A DNA stretch of 55,017 nt from an uncultured Francisella sp. (GTDB taxonomy: Bacteria; Pseudomonadota; Gammaproteobacteria; Burkholderiales; Neisseriaceae). The stretch is taken from NCBI GenBank assembly GCA_943913135.1, contig CALTVE010000004.1, forward strand, positions 1 through 55,017. Direction: 5' to 3'. Under the pieces are notes generated by a model that was given only the letters and a program-made list of their open reading frames with translations, made no database searches and was not told the origin of the DNA. The translations under genes and the position numbers were made by a program. Below are positions 33,846 to 43,381 of this stretch, piece after piece (within the stretch, counting starts at the first letter, position 1; each line of letters starts with the position of its first letter).

Positions 33846-36062
33846 ATGACCTCAAAAACCCCTTCTTTTCTCAAGCAACTTAACGAAGAACAATTTGCCG
33901 CAGTGACCTACCCCTTAGAGCAATCACTGCTGGTCTTAGCAGGGGCCGGCAGCGGCAAAACTCGGGTATTAACAGCGCGCATTTTATGGCTAATCAACGA
34001 AGCTCAGATTTCACCTCATACTATTTTAGCGGTGACTTTTACCAATAAAGCGGCCAAAGAAATGCGTGACCGTATCGCGCTCTATCTCAATATTCCTTCT
34101 TACCAACTGTGGCTGGGGACCTTTCATGGGCTGTGCAACCGTTTTTTACGCCAGTACCCAGAAGCCTCCCATCTGCCTAAAAATTTCCAAATCATCGACA
34201 GTCAGGATCAATTGAGTATTTTAAAAAGATTGATCAAAACGATGGTCGGTGATGAAGCAGAATTTACACCCAAAGAATTATTAAATTACATCACTAAGAA
34301 AAAAGAAAAAGGTATCCGTAGTGCAGATTTGGGGCATAGCTTTAACCCGAGCGATGCCCGGTTCTTAGAATTTTATCGCACCTATGAGACTCTATGCTAT
34401 CAAGAAAATCTAGTCGATTTTACTGAACTGCTTCTCAGGGCTGTAGAAACTTTAAAACATAATACCAGCCTGAGAGAGACGATGCACAATCGGTTTCAAT
34501 ATCTGCTAATCGACGAATTCCAAGATACCAATGATCTGCAATACGAATGGCTGAAGCTGATGAAAGGACCGACAACCTCTCTGTTTGCCGTAGGTGATGA
34601 TGACCAAAGCATCTATTCTTTTCGCGGGGCTAATGTGCAAAATATGCAGTCGTTTCTATACGATTTTAAAGTAGAAGAGCCGATTAAATTGGAAAGAAAC
34701 TACCGTTCTTCCCCGATTGTTTTGGAAGCAGCTAACCGATTAATCGCGCAAAACGCTAACCGGCTGGGTAAAAATTTGGTCAGTACCCTGCCCCGCGGTG
34801 ATTTAATCCGTTATAAAAGGCACGAGAGTGATTTAAGCGAAAGCGATTTCGTAGTCGAAGAGATTAAAGCGCACCATAAAGAAGGAAAACCTTATGATAG
34901 TTTTGCTATTTTATACCGTAACAATGCCCAATCGCGTGTGATAGAGCAAACCTTAAGTCGCCAGGGTCTTCCCTACAGAATCTATGGAGGTTTAAGATTT
35001 TACGAACGTGAAGAAATTAAGCATGCTTTAGCTTTTTTACGCCTTCTAATTGATCCGCAAGATAATCATTCTTTGCTACGTGTTATCAATGTTCCCCCAC
35101 GGGGTATTGGCAGTAAAACCCTCACTAAACTGCAAGAGAATGCTAATAAAAAAGGAATTTCGCTATGGCAGGAGTTGCAGGATGCATTATCCAGCAATAG
35201 CTCGCTGGCTAAATTTTATGGCTTGATACAAAATCTAAAAAACGAAGTCTCTTCTTTACCTTTGGCGCGTCTGATCGAAAAAATCATCGAGGAAACTGGT
35301 CTACTGGCGTATTACGAAGAAAAAAGAGAAACACACAATAAAGTCGACAACTTACAAGAACTGGTGAATGCCGCTGAAGCGAGCAGTCGCGAAATCGTAG
35401 AATTGCTTTTTGCCCGCGGCGAAGAAATGGTGAGTCCAGAGGAAAAAATCAGCGCATTTTTGTCCAACGCTTCTTTAGAAGGGGGGGAAAGAAGCTCAGA
35501 AAAAGGGAAAGATTCTCTTTCTGAACAAGGCGAAATCCAGTTAATGACCATTCATTCGGCGAAGGGACTAGAATTTGACACTGTCTTTTTAATCGGCCTA
35601 GAGGAAGGATTATTTCCTAGCGAATATTCTTTGGCCCAAAAAGAGGGTATAGAAGAAGAAAGGCGATTAATGTACGTCGCTACTACACGCGCCAAGCAGA
35701 ATTTATATTTAAGCAGTGTACAGAGACGCTTATTTCAAGGGCGAGAGCACTTTAGCACGCCTTCGCGCTTCATCGATGAAATACCTTCAACCCTGATTCA
35801 AGATCTGTCTCCAAAAAATAGGTTACACCCTTCGGCAAGACCAAAAACCATTGCTACCTACGATGCCTTGGCAAAGGTCCCGCCCATAGCAAAAAATAGC
35901 CCCTTTCGCCCAGGACAAAGAATGCACCATCCTAAGTTTGGCCAGGGCGTATTAATAAAGGCAGCGCCGAGGGCCAATTCCTTTATCTTAACAATTAATT
36001 TTGGCCGCGCTGGGATAAAGCATTTGGATTCGGCCCATGCCCCATTACAGATACTAGAGTAG
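33846..36062 (+). CDS. uvrD: DNA helicase II (UvrD)
   Basis: 738 residues, superfamily 1A 3'-5' helicase for nucleotide excision and mismatch repair. Motif I is GAGSGKT (33-39), followed by TFTNKAAKEMRDR (Ia), LLIDEFQDTNDLQ (II), GDDDQSIYSFRGA (III), YRSSPIVLEAAN (IV), MTIHSAKGLEF (V) and VATTRAKQNLYL (VI). The C-terminal tail (RMHHPKFGQGVLI) is the Tudor-like domain of UvrD/PcrA, which separates it from Rep. The ribosome-binding site is weak. No repair genes lie next to it. Confidence 0.94.
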   Translation: MTSKTPSFLKQLNEEQFAAVTYPLEQSLLVLAGAGSGKTRVLTARILWLINEAQISPHTILAVTFTNKAAKEMRDRIALYLNIPSYQLWLGTFHGLCNRFLRQYPEASHLPKNFQIIDSQDQLSILKRLIKTMVGDEAEFTPKELLNYITKKKEKGIRSADLGHSFNPSDARFLEFYRTYETLCYQENLVDFTELLLRAVETLKHNTSLRETMHNRFQYLLIDEFQDTNDLQYEWLKLMKGPTTSLFAVGDDDQSIYSFRGANVQNMQSFLYDFKVEEPIKLERNYRSSPIVLEAANRLIAQNANRLGKNLVSTLPRGDLIRYKRHESDLSESDFVVEEIKAHHKEGKPYDSFAILYRNNAQSRVIEQTLSRQGLPYRIYGGLRFYEREEIKHALAFLRLLIDPQDNHSLLRVINVPPRGIGSKTLTKLQENANKKGISLWQELQDALSSNSSLAKFYGLIQNLKNEVSSLPLARLIEKIIEETGLLAYYEEKRETHNKVDNLQELVNAAEASSREIVELLFARGEEMVSPEEKISAFLSNASLEGGERSSEKGKDSLSEQGEIQLMTIHSAKGLEFDTVFLIGLEEGLFPSEYSLAQKEGIEEERRLMYVATTRAKQNLYLSSVQRRLFQGREHFSTPSRFIDEIPSTLIQDLSPKNRLHPSARPKTIATYDALAKVPPIAKNSPFRPGQRMHHPKFGQGVLIKAAPRANSFILTINFGRAGIKHLDSAHAPLQILE

Positions 36063-36147
36063 GAGGCTTTAGCATAAATAGGGTTCATGCTAAACTTAAC
36101 TATGCTTAAATTGCCTGAATAAATTCAAACGACACAGGAGAGTGCGC

Positions 36148-36774
36148 ATGCGTGACGATGAACAATTCCCAAACAGTGAATCTAATTCAGATGCCGATAT
36201 TCAGCATCTCAATCAAGAATCTGGGCGCTCAGAAGAAGACGTTCTCAAAACCAGCCTAAATCGTCCAGAAATGGTAGAAGTGTTAGACGCCCCTTTTGAT
36301 ACAGCGCAAAGCACGGTAAATAAAGCCAGTACCGCCGAAGAGAAAACTCTAGCTGAAGACCATAAATTAAAGGAACACAGTGGGCAAGAAACAGAAAAAA
36401 CCCGGGCTCAGCTAGAAAAAAAAGCACTTAAAAGAGAAAAATGGGAGCGTAAACGCCAGAGCGTAGTTCCGGTGTATAAATGGTTCTTCGTTTGGTTACT
36501 CTTGCTTTTTTTACCAATTGTTAACATTTTTTTGATCATTTATTGGGGCTTTTTTTCTGATCGAATCAACCGTAACATCCGAAATGCGATTTTAGGGGCA
36601 ATTTTATTGGTCGTGGTAGCAACGATACTGTCTGTTATTGCCTACTTTTATCCCAATTTTATGGATCCTAGAATCAGTCAAATCTTCAATGAGTTTTTTA
36701 CGGGTCTTTCCGATCTATTCGCCACTGTTTTTGATCGCATCGGTGCACTTATTTCAGGTAAGGTGATAAATTAG
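36148..36774 (+). CDS. Two-helix membrane protein with acidic N-terminus, function unknown
   Basis: 208 residues. Residues 1-100 are polar, acidic and probably disordered or helical (many Glu, Ser, Lys, no signal peptide), ending in a basic patch (ALKREKWERKRQ). Two or three membrane segments follow (about 110-132, 146-170), then an amphipathic C-terminal segment. The layout suggests an inner-membrane anchor with a cytoplasmic domain. I recognise no family. I chose the ATG at 36148, seven bases after AGGAG; an in-frame GTG at 36142 sits too close to that site. A strong terminator follows, so it is monocistronic. Confidence 0.7.
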   Translation: MRDDEQFPNSESNSDADIQHLNQESGRSEEDVLKTSLNRPEMVEVLDAPFDTAQSTVNKASTAEEKTLAEDHKLKEHSGQETEKTRAQLEKKALKREKWERKRQSVVPVYKWFFVWLLLLFLPIVNIFLIIYWGFFSDRINRNIRNAILGAILLVVVATILSVIAYFYPNFMDPRISQIFNEFFTGLSDLFATVFDRIGALISGKVIN

Positions 36775-36786
36775 GTTTTCTCTTAT

Positions 36787-36813
36787 AAAAAAGGGGCGGA
36801 TAGCCCCTTTTTT
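36787..36813 (+). terminator. Intrinsic terminator
   Basis: An 11-base inverted repeat (AAAAAAGGGGC / GCCCCTTTTTT) with a five-base loop and a T-run lies 12 bases after the membrane-protein stop and before glnE. Confidence 0.9.
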
Positions 36814-36881
36814 GTAGCATCTTGACTACAAAATCCCATGCTAAAATTCCTTTTACGTGCATTCCTTTAAGCCTGCCTATC

Positions 36882-39566
36882 ATGCCTCCTATAATCACCC
36901 AGATTCTGCCTTTCTCCCCTTATTTAAAGCAGCTGATAGAAAGTAGGCGTATTGACCCTGAAGTACTCGCAGGGATAGCGGCCCGACCCTTGGGCGACGT
37001 TTTTTTCCAGAGTTTTGCTCCCTGGGAGCACTTAATCGCCAGAAAAGATGAAGAGGGAATAAAAAAACAATTGCGACAGTTACGCACTTGGGTAATGGCT
37101 ACCGTTCTACTACGCGATTTAAACAACTTAGCCGATGTTAATGAGGTGATGCAAACTTTAAGTGCCCTTGCTGATTTTGCTTTAAATCAAGCCCAAATCT
37201 TTGCCGAACACCAATATAGCGCCCTATATGGTCAACCTATTGGTAAAGAAAGTAGAGAAATTCAACACCTTACGGTAATTGCCATGGGCAAATTGGGGGG
37301 GAGAGAACTGAATGCTTCCTCTGACATCGATTTAATCTTCACCTATCCGGAAAATGGTGAAACCAACGGCTCTCGTCCTAAACCACAAGATGAATTTTTC
37401 GCTAAGGTAGCCCGCAAAGTTATTTGTTTACTGGACGAACATACAGAAGATGGCTATGTCTTCCGGGTCGATATGCGGTTGCGTCCTTATGGGGATTCAG
37501 GACCCATCGTGATGAGCGAAACTGCTTTGGAAAACTATTTAATTACTCAAGGACGGGAATGGGAACGTTATGCATGGATTAAAGCACGCGTAGTATCCCC
37601 CTATCCCAATCATATCCAAAGTATTATCAATCCCTTTGTCTATCGTAAGTACCTGGACTTCAACAGTTTCGAAGCAATGCGCGATTTACATCAACAGATT
37701 CGCCAGGAAATCAGTCGTAGTGAAGTGGATGATAATATCAAGCTCGGCTATGGAGGCATTCGAGAAATCGAATTTATCGCCCAAATCTCGCAAATGATCC
37801 GCGGAGGTCATCTGCCAGAACTCCAATTAAAAGGAACCCAAGAAACTTTAAAAAAAGAAGGAGAACTGGGTACCCATAGCCCAGAAACAGTGGAAAAATT
37901 ACTAGAATCCTACTGGTTTTTACGCAATTTAGAACATCGTCTACAATACCGACAGGACGAGCAAACTCAAACTCTGCCACAGGATGTAAAAGCATGTCTT
38001 TCTATTGCGCACAGCATGGGTTTTAAAAATGAGCAAGATTTTAATCAAGCTTTAAAAAAGATTAGAAATAACGTCAATCAACTTTTTAATAATATCTTTC
38101 ATCCCCCAGAAGTCAACGAAGAAAGTGAAAAACAATCCTCTTTTTTAGAACGATTTTGGAAAAATATTGATGATAAACAAAAAGATAAATCTCAGTTAGC
38201 GAAAGTAGGTATCAAAGACCGCGACCAAGTTTTAAAACTGCTCTATGATTTTAAAAAAGCGAGCAGCTACTATAAATTAAGTCCGCGGGTACAAGGTTTA
38301 TTGGATAAACTCATCCCTGCTTATCTCATCACTTTAGGAGAATTTAAGGAAGGAGGGGAGACTCTAGCGCGCCTTTTAAAGATCACTCAATCTATAATTG
38401 GTCGCCCTTCCTACCTAGCTTTTTTACTAGAATATCGGCGCGCTATTTCCCGTGTGGTGTCGGTAGTCAAAGAAAGTCAATGGATTACTGATTATTTAGC
38501 CCATCATCCTGCATTATTTGATGAATTAGTCAGTGCCCAGCTCTTAGATAAGAATTTTGATTGGCCCACTTTAGAAAATCGTTTACACGAACAACTGGAC
38601 CGCCTTCCGGAAGACATAGAATTTTACATGAATGGAGTGCGTCGTTTTCAGCATGCGATGTTATTACGTTTAGCCATCCAAGAACTGGAAGATCTGTGGA
38701 CGGTAGAAACGCTCTCTGATCAACTTTCTGCGTTAGCCGATATTACTTTGAATATCGCTTTGAAGGCGGTGTGGCATTTTTATAAAAAAGCACATCAAAA
38801 GACACCTCAATTTGCCATCATCGCTTATGGCAAACTGGGAGGTAAAGAACTATCCTATGATTCAGATTTGGATTTAGTCTATTTATATGATGATTCTGAT
38901 CCCAATGCCAGCGAAATTTATAGCTGGTTTGGTACTCGCCTCACCTCTTTTTTATCAACTCCTATTGCGACAGGTAAACTCTATAATGTAGATTTGCGTT
39001 TGCGCCCTGAAGGGGAATCGGGCTTTATTGCCAATAGTTTTTCTATGTTTGAACGTTATCAAAAAAACCATGCTTGGCTATTTGAGCATCAAGCATTAAC
39101 ACGCAGTCGTTTTGTCGCAGGGGACCACCGAATCAAAAGTAAATTCGATGATTTAAGAAAAGAAATCCTCATCCAAAAAAGAGATAAAACAAAACTAAAG
39201 GAAGAAATCAGTGCCATGCGCTATCGCATGCTTTCGACCCATAAAGATCAGTTTGAAAATGTAAAATATGCTCGTGGAGGCTTGGCTGATGTAGAATTTA
39301 TTGTTCAATATTTGGTTTTATCCTTTTCGGCAAACTACGAAGATTTAACAGAAAACGTGGGCAATATTGCCCTTTTAAAAAGAGCAGCAGCTCATGGTCT
39401 AATTCCACCTGATCTAGCAGAAAAAACAATTAACGCGTACCGACGCTACCGTCGCATCACCCATGATAGAGTGCTGCATGATACGCCTCCCCCAATCAAT
39501 CAAGAGAGGCTCACACGCGATTATGAATCCGTAAAGGCCCTATGGCATACGGTCGGCCTTGCGTAA
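36882..39566 (+). CDS. glnE: Bifunctional glutamine synthetase adenylyltransferase/deadenylase
   Basis: 894 residues (E. coli 946). It adds and removes AMP on glutamine synthetase in response to PII and glutamine. Two nucleotidyltransferase domains are present: the N-terminal one with GKLGGRELNASSDIDLIF (about 135-152) and the C-terminal one with YGKLGGKELSYDSDLDLVY (about 650-668). Each has the paired aspartates and a downstream VDMRLRP or VDLRLRPEG. A PII-type signal region lies between them. I chose the ATG at 36882; the frame opens 20 codons upstream at a TTG, with no homology. The gene converges on mdh with ten bases between stops. Confidence 0.95.
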   Translation: MPPIITQILPFSPYLKQLIESRRIDPEVLAGIAARPLGDVFFQSFAPWEHLIARKDEEGIKKQLRQLRTWVMATVLLRDLNNLADVNEVMQTLSALADFALNQAQIFAEHQYSALYGQPIGKESREIQHLTVIAMGKLGGRELNASSDIDLIFTYPENGETNGSRPKPQDEFFAKVARKVICLLDEHTEDGYVFRVDMRLRPYGDSGPIVMSETALENYLITQGREWERYAWIKARVVSPYPNHIQSIINPFVYRKYLDFNSFEAMRDLHQQIRQEISRSEVDDNIKLGYGGIREIEFIAQISQMIRGGHLPELQLKGTQETLKKEGELGTHSPETVEKLLESYWFLRNLEHRLQYRQDEQTQTLPQDVKACLSIAHSMGFKNEQDFNQALKKIRNNVNQLFNNIFHPPEVNEESEKQSSFLERFWKNIDDKQKDKSQLAKVGIKDRDQVLKLLYDFKKASSYYKLSPRVQGLLDKLIPAYLITLGEFKEGGETLARLLKITQSIIGRPSYLAFLLEYRRAISRVVSVVKESQWITDYLAHHPALFDELVSAQLLDKNFDWPTLENRLHEQLDRLPEDIEFYMNGVRRFQHAMLLRLAIQELEDLWTVETLSDQLSALADITLNIALKAVWHFYKKAHQKTPQFAIIAYGKLGGKELSYDSDLDLVYLYDDSDPNASEIYSWFGTRLTSFLSTPIATGKLYNVDLRLRPEGESGFIANSFSMFERYQKNHAWLFEHQALTRSRFVAGDHRIKSKFDDLRKEILIQKRDKTKLKEEISAMRYRMLSTHKDQFENVKYARGGLADVEFIVQYLVLSFSANYEDLTENVGNIALLKRAAAHGLIPPDLAEKTINAYRRYRRITHDRVLHDTPPPINQERLTRDYESVKALWHTVGLA

Positions 39567-39576
39567 TTAAAATAAT

Positions 39577-40560
39577 TTAACCCAAACCAAAAGTGGTTCT
39601 TTCCCGTTCACTTTCTAAATCCTCTATGGTCTCTTTTATTTTTTTCTTACTAAAATCATCAAATTCTAGACCTTTAACAATTCGATAGTCTCCATTTTCA
39701 CAAATGGTAGGCTGACCGAAAATTAAACCTTCGGGGATCTCTGGGTAGGAACCATCGCTCAATACCCCCATCGTCACCCATTCGCCCTCTGAACCTAATA
39801 CCCAATTACGCATATGTTGGGCTGCTGCTTGCGCGGCAGAAGCAGCACTGGATAAGCCACGTGCTTTAATAATAGCCCCCCCACGGTTGGCGACAGTAGG
39901 CAAAAAGGTATTTACGTACCATTCTTCGTCATTGACCAATTCTTTTACACTTTTCCCATCCACGGTCGCAAAACGGAGATCAGCATACATGGTGGAACTG
40001 TGATTTCCCCATACTACCAATTGATGGATATCTTTAAGATTAACTTTAAGCTTATCGGCTAACTGGGCCAAAGATCGATTGTGGTCCAAGCGCAACATAG
40101 CAGTGAAATTACGCGCAGGCAAATCAGGAGCAGATTTCATCGCCACATACGCGTTGGTATTCGCTGGATTACCTACCACTAACACTTTTACATTACGATC
40201 AGCTACTTTATTAAGCGCAGCCCCTTGCTCTTTAAAAATTTTCGAATTGGCTTCTAGAAGATCGGCACGACTTTGTCCCTCTTTACGGGGTTTGGAACCC
40301 ACCAAAAGGGCCATTTTTGCATCTTTAAAAGCCTCTTCTGGGTCATCAGTGGTGAACATATCTGCTAATAAAGGGAAGGCAGCATCTTTTAATTCCATCA
40401 TAACGCCTTTTACCTTCTTTTGTGCCTCAGGGATATCCAAAAGCTGTAAAATGACTGGTTGATCTTTACCTAACATCTCCCCACTTGCGATGATGAACAA
40501 CAAGGAATAACAAATCTGGCCAGCTGCACCAGTTACCGCAATGCGAACCGGTTCTTTCAT
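39577..40560 (-). CDS. mdh: Malate dehydrogenase
   Basis: 327 residues, of the cytosolic-type subgroup common in betaproteobacteria and Legionella, not the shorter E. coli type. It interconverts malate and oxaloacetate with NAD. The dinucleotide motif TGAAGQI, the substrate-loop arginines (SKPRKEGQSR), VGNPANTNA, the catalytic Asp in RLDHNR and His in WGNHSS are all present. The loop reads EGQSR where EGM/GMER is common. The ribosome-binding site GGAGG is strong. It is divergent from the sdh operon, with 316 bases between. Confidence 0.95.
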   Translation of the reverse strand: MKEPVRIAVTGAAGQICYSLLFIIASGEMLGKDQPVILQLLDIPEAQKKVKGVMMELKDAAFPLLADMFTTDDPEEAFKDAKMALLVGSKPRKEGQSRADLLEANSKIFKEQGAALNKVADRNVKVLVVGNPANTNAYVAMKSAPDLPARNFTAMLRLDHNRSLAQLADKLKVNLKDIHQLVVWGNHSSTMYADLRFATVDGKSVKELVNDEEWYVNTFLPTVANRGGAIIKARGLSSAASAAQAAAQHMRNWVLGSEGEWVTMGVLSDGSYPEIPEGLIFGQPTICENGDYRIVKGLEFDDFSKKKIKETIEDLESERERTTFGLG

Positions 40561-40876
40561 AATACATCCTCCCTCTGATTAACTTGATTAACTTTAGGAA
40601 CTTAGGAATTTTTAATATTGCTTTAAACCATTAGGGCGTCTTAACGAGCTTTTTTCTTTAAAACCTGATCTTTGATCATACCAAATCGCTCAGCGCTTTC
40701 AAATCCACCCTCCATAAAATGGAGTATTTATATGGATTCTTCACCCCCCTAGCCAAATGGCTTTAAAAGGAGTAGATTACGGGGGAAATATTTCTGAGAT
40801 CCAGAGGCGCCAGGAGATGTTAAGCAGCTTGGCGCCTCTTTACCGCTTAGAAAATAAAATTTTTTAAGGATAAAAC
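40561..40876. promoter_or_regulatory. mdh-sdhC divergent region with a structured sdhC leader
   Basis: This 316-base gap holds several visible elements. There is a tandem TGATTAACT repeat (40576-40593). A short hairpin CTCCAT/ATGGAG lies at 40710-40724. A region with CCCCC pairing to GGGGG (40744-40749 with 40081-style partner at 40781-40785) encloses AGCC/GGCT (40751-40762). A perfect ten-base stem AGAGGCGCCA/TGGCGCCTCT (40803-40839) has a 17-base loop. A 16-codon ORF starts in that loop (ATG 40817, stop 40867) and ends on the sdhC ribosome-binding site. I could not place the promoters with confidence. Confidence 0.5.
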
Positions 40877-41257
40877 ATGAACCAACCCCTACATCCAAGA
40901 TATCTGGATCTAGCCAAGTTGCGGTTTCCCATTTCCTCAATCGCTTCAATACTGCATCGCATGACCGGTGCCCTTTTGTTTATCTCTCTACCCTTCTTGG
41001 TGGGTACCTTATCAGCAACCTTGTCTAATCGCTCCAATTTTGACGTTGCTTACTCTCTTTTCACGCACCCCATTGTGAAAATCATTCTGTGGATCCTTCT
41101 ATGGGCTTTCTTTCACCACGTATTCGCCGGTATCCGCTTACTTATTTTAGATACCCATCGTGGTCTTTACATTAAAAAAGCACGGGCCAGTTCCTTTTTT
41201 GTAATCTTCGCAGCCCTTATTGCCGCACTGATTGGAGGAGGGCTCTTACTATGGTAA
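40877..41257 (+). CDS. sdhC: Succinate dehydrogenase cytochrome b556 subunit
   Basis: 126 residues with three membrane helices. It anchors SdhAB and binds haem b and ubiquinone. SIASILHRMTG (about 19-29) carries the quinone-site Ser and Arg, and the haem-ligand His lies in HHVFAGIRLLILD (about 77-89). The AAGGA site before the ATG is good. Its stop overlaps the sdhD start by seven bases. It is the first gene of the TCA cluster. Confidence 0.95.
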   Translation: MNQPLHPRYLDLAKLRFPISSIASILHRMTGALLFISLPFLVGTLSATLSNRSNFDVAYSLFTHPIVKIILWILLWAFFHHVFAGIRLLILDTHRGLYIKKARASSFFVIFAALIAALIGGGLLLW

Positions 41258-41598
41258 CCAAACCCTATTTAACCGGTGCTCACTATGGCATCATCAGTTG
41301 GGTCATTCAGCGCATAACTGCAGTCTGCATTCTCGTTTTAGTCACCCTATTTGTTATCGCACTTTTTTTCATTCCTTCCACCTTTGAAGGTTGGCATCAG
41401 TTCTTCACTTACACGCTCACCAAAATCATGGTGCAATTAACCTTTATCGCCATCGCCATGCATGCTTGGGTGGGAATGAGAGATATTTGGATGGACTATA
41501 TCAAAAAACCCTCCGTGCGGCTGGTTTTTCATGTGTTCGCCCTACTTTGGTTAGTCACAAGTTTGATGTATTCCGTATCTGTAATTTGGAGGGTGTAA
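41251..41598 (+). CDS. sdhD: Succinate dehydrogenase hydrophobic anchor subunit
   Basis: 115 residues with three membrane helices. The second haem ligand is His71-like in MHAWVGMRDIWMDYIK, followed by the quinone-binding Asp-Tyr pair (DY). The N-terminal GAHYGIISWVIQRITAV stretch is typical. AGGAGG precedes the ATG, within the 3' end of sdhC. sdhA follows four bases after the stop. Confidence 0.94.
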   Translation: MVTKPYLTGAHYGIISWVIQRITAVCILVLVTLFVIALFFIPSTFEGWHQFFTYTLTKIMVQLTFIAIAMHAWVGMRDIWMDYIKKPSVRLVFHVFALLWLVTSLMYSVSVIWRV

Positions 41599-41601
41599 AA
41601 C

Positions 41602-43368
41602 GTGAATTTTCCTGTTCGTCGATTCGATGCCATCATCGTCGGTGGTGGCGGTGCTGGTCTCAGAGCTGCCTATCAGCTGTCTAAAGCCGGCATTAATGCC
41701 GTTGTTTTATCTAAAGTATTCCCAACTCGCTCCCACACTGTGGCGGCGCAAGGGGGGATTTCTGCTTCTTTAGGCAATGTGCAACCAGATCGCTGGGATT
41801 GGCACATGTACGATACCGTTAAAGGCTCTGACTGGCTGGGAGATCAAGATGCTATCGAGTTTATGTGCCGAGTAGCGCCGCAAGTGGTGATTGAATTGGA
41901 ACACATGGGCATGCCCTTTGACCGGGTGGAAAGCGGCCGTATTTATCAACGTCCTTTTGGCGGTCATACCTCTGATTTCGGCAAACATCCAGTGGAAAGA
42001 GCCTGTGCGGTAGCTGACCGTACCGGGCATGCCATGTTACATACTCTGTACGAACAAAACGTGGCCGCAAATACCCAATTTTATGTCGAATGGATGGCAC
42101 TGGATTTGATTCTAGATCACGAAGGCTTTGCCATCGGCGTGGTCGCAATGGAAATGGAAACGGGTGAAGTTTACATTTTACACAGTAAAGCGGTTATGTT
42201 TGCAACTGGCGGCGCGGGTCGTATTTATGCTTCTTCTACCAATGCTTATATGAATACGGGCGATGGCTTAGGAATTTGCGCACGTGCCGGCTTGCCCTTA
42301 GAAGATATGGAATTCTGGCAATTCCATCCTACTGGCGTTGCCAACGCTGGCGTATTGATTACTGAGGGCGTGCGCGGTGAAGGCGGCATCCTATTAAACT
42401 GCAAGGGCGAACGCTTTATGGAACGCTACGCGCCCACTGTTAAAGATCTTGCTTCCCGCGATGTAGTTTCACGGGCCATGGCCGTAGAAATCCATGAAGG
42501 CCGAGGCTGTGGCCCTAAAAAAGATTATGTATTGCTGAAGCTTGACCATCTCGGTAAAGACAAAATTATCTCTAAACTTCCCGGCATCCGCGAAATCGCC
42601 ATAAACTTCGCGGGCGTCGATCCGATTAAAGAACCTATCCCTGTGGTACCCACTACCCATTACATGATGGGGGGCATCCCCGCTAACTACCACGGCGAAG
42701 TAGTGGTACCTTCTTCTACCGATAATTTAGAAACTCCGGTCCCTGGACTTTATGCTGCCGGGGAGTGCGCGTGTGCCTCCGTACATGGAGCCAATCGCTT
42801 AGGCACTAACTCTCTTCTGGATTTAGTGGTCTTCGGACGTTCAGCCGGCAACCGAATTATCGATTTTCTACAACACTATGGCCCCCTGCGCGATCTTCCT
42901 AAAAATGCAGGTGAATCCACTAAAGAACGTCTGGATCGCCTCAATTCAGCGACTGATGGAGAAGAAGTTTCCGTGCTCCGCGATGAGTTGCAAAGGACGG
43001 TGCAAGCGCATGCAGGGGTGTTTAGAACTGATAAAATTCTCGCCGAAGGTAAAAAGAAGATCTACGAACTTGCAGAGCGATCTAAACATACTTTTATCCA
43101 CGATAAAAGTAGGGTGTGGAACACTGCGCGAAGCGAAGCCTTGGAACTGGATAACCTGGTTGAAGTTGCCAAAGCTACTTTAACTGCGGCAGAAGCACGC
43201 AAGGAATCACGGGGTGCTCATGCATCCGATGATCACCCAGAGCGTGACGACGTTCATTGGATGAAGCATTCTCTTTATTACGCTTCAAATAATAGCCTAA
43301 CCTACAAGCCCGTGCACACCCAACCGTTGACGGTGGATTATATTAAGCCAGCAAAACGGGTGTACTAA
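41602..43368 (+). CDS. sdhA: Succinate dehydrogenase flavoprotein subunit
   Basis: 588 residues, as in E. coli. It oxidises succinate to fumarate with covalently bound FAD. The Rossmann motif GGGGAGLRAA (14-23), the FAD-linked His45 (TRSHTVAAQGG), FHPTG and the substrate-site GGIPAN and HGANRLG regions are intact. The start is GTG at 41602, preceded by GGAGGG. Its downstream neighbour sdhB is 13 bases away with its own AAGGAG site. Confidence 0.97.
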   Translation: MNFPVRRFDAIIVGGGGAGLRAAYQLSKAGINAVVLSKVFPTRSHTVAAQGGISASLGNVQPDRWDWHMYDTVKGSDWLGDQDAIEFMCRVAPQVVIELEHMGMPFDRVESGRIYQRPFGGHTSDFGKHPVERACAVADRTGHAMLHTLYEQNVAANTQFYVEWMALDLILDHEGFAIGVVAMEMETGEVYILHSKAVMFATGGAGRIYASSTNAYMNTGDGLGICARAGLPLEDMEFWQFHPTGVANAGVLITEGVRGEGGILLNCKGERFMERYAPTVKDLASRDVVSRAMAVEIHEGRGCGPKKDYVLLKLDHLGKDKIISKLPGIREIAINFAGVDPIKEPIPVVPTTHYMMGGIPANYHGEVVVPSSTDNLETPVPGLYAAGECACASVHGANRLGTNSLLDLVVFGRSAGNRIIDFLQHYGPLRDLPKNAGESTKERLDRLNSATDGEEVSVLRDELQRTVQAHAGVFRTDKILAEGKKKIYELAERSKHTFIHDKSRVWNTARSEALELDNLVEVAKATLTAAEARKESRGAHASDDHPERDDVHWMKHSLYYASNNSLTYKPVHTQPLTVDYIKPAKRVY

Positions 43369-43381
43369 GGAGCATACCTAC

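Noticed and set aside
40817..40867. The 16-codon ORF before sdhC as a confirmed gene
   Set aside because: AGGAG touches the ATG directly, which is too close for efficient initiation, so it is kept only as a possibility in the leader finding.
41770..42693. Minus-strand open frames inside sdhA
   Set aside because: They are antisense shadows of a strongly conserved gene, with no ribosome-binding sites and unlikely composition.
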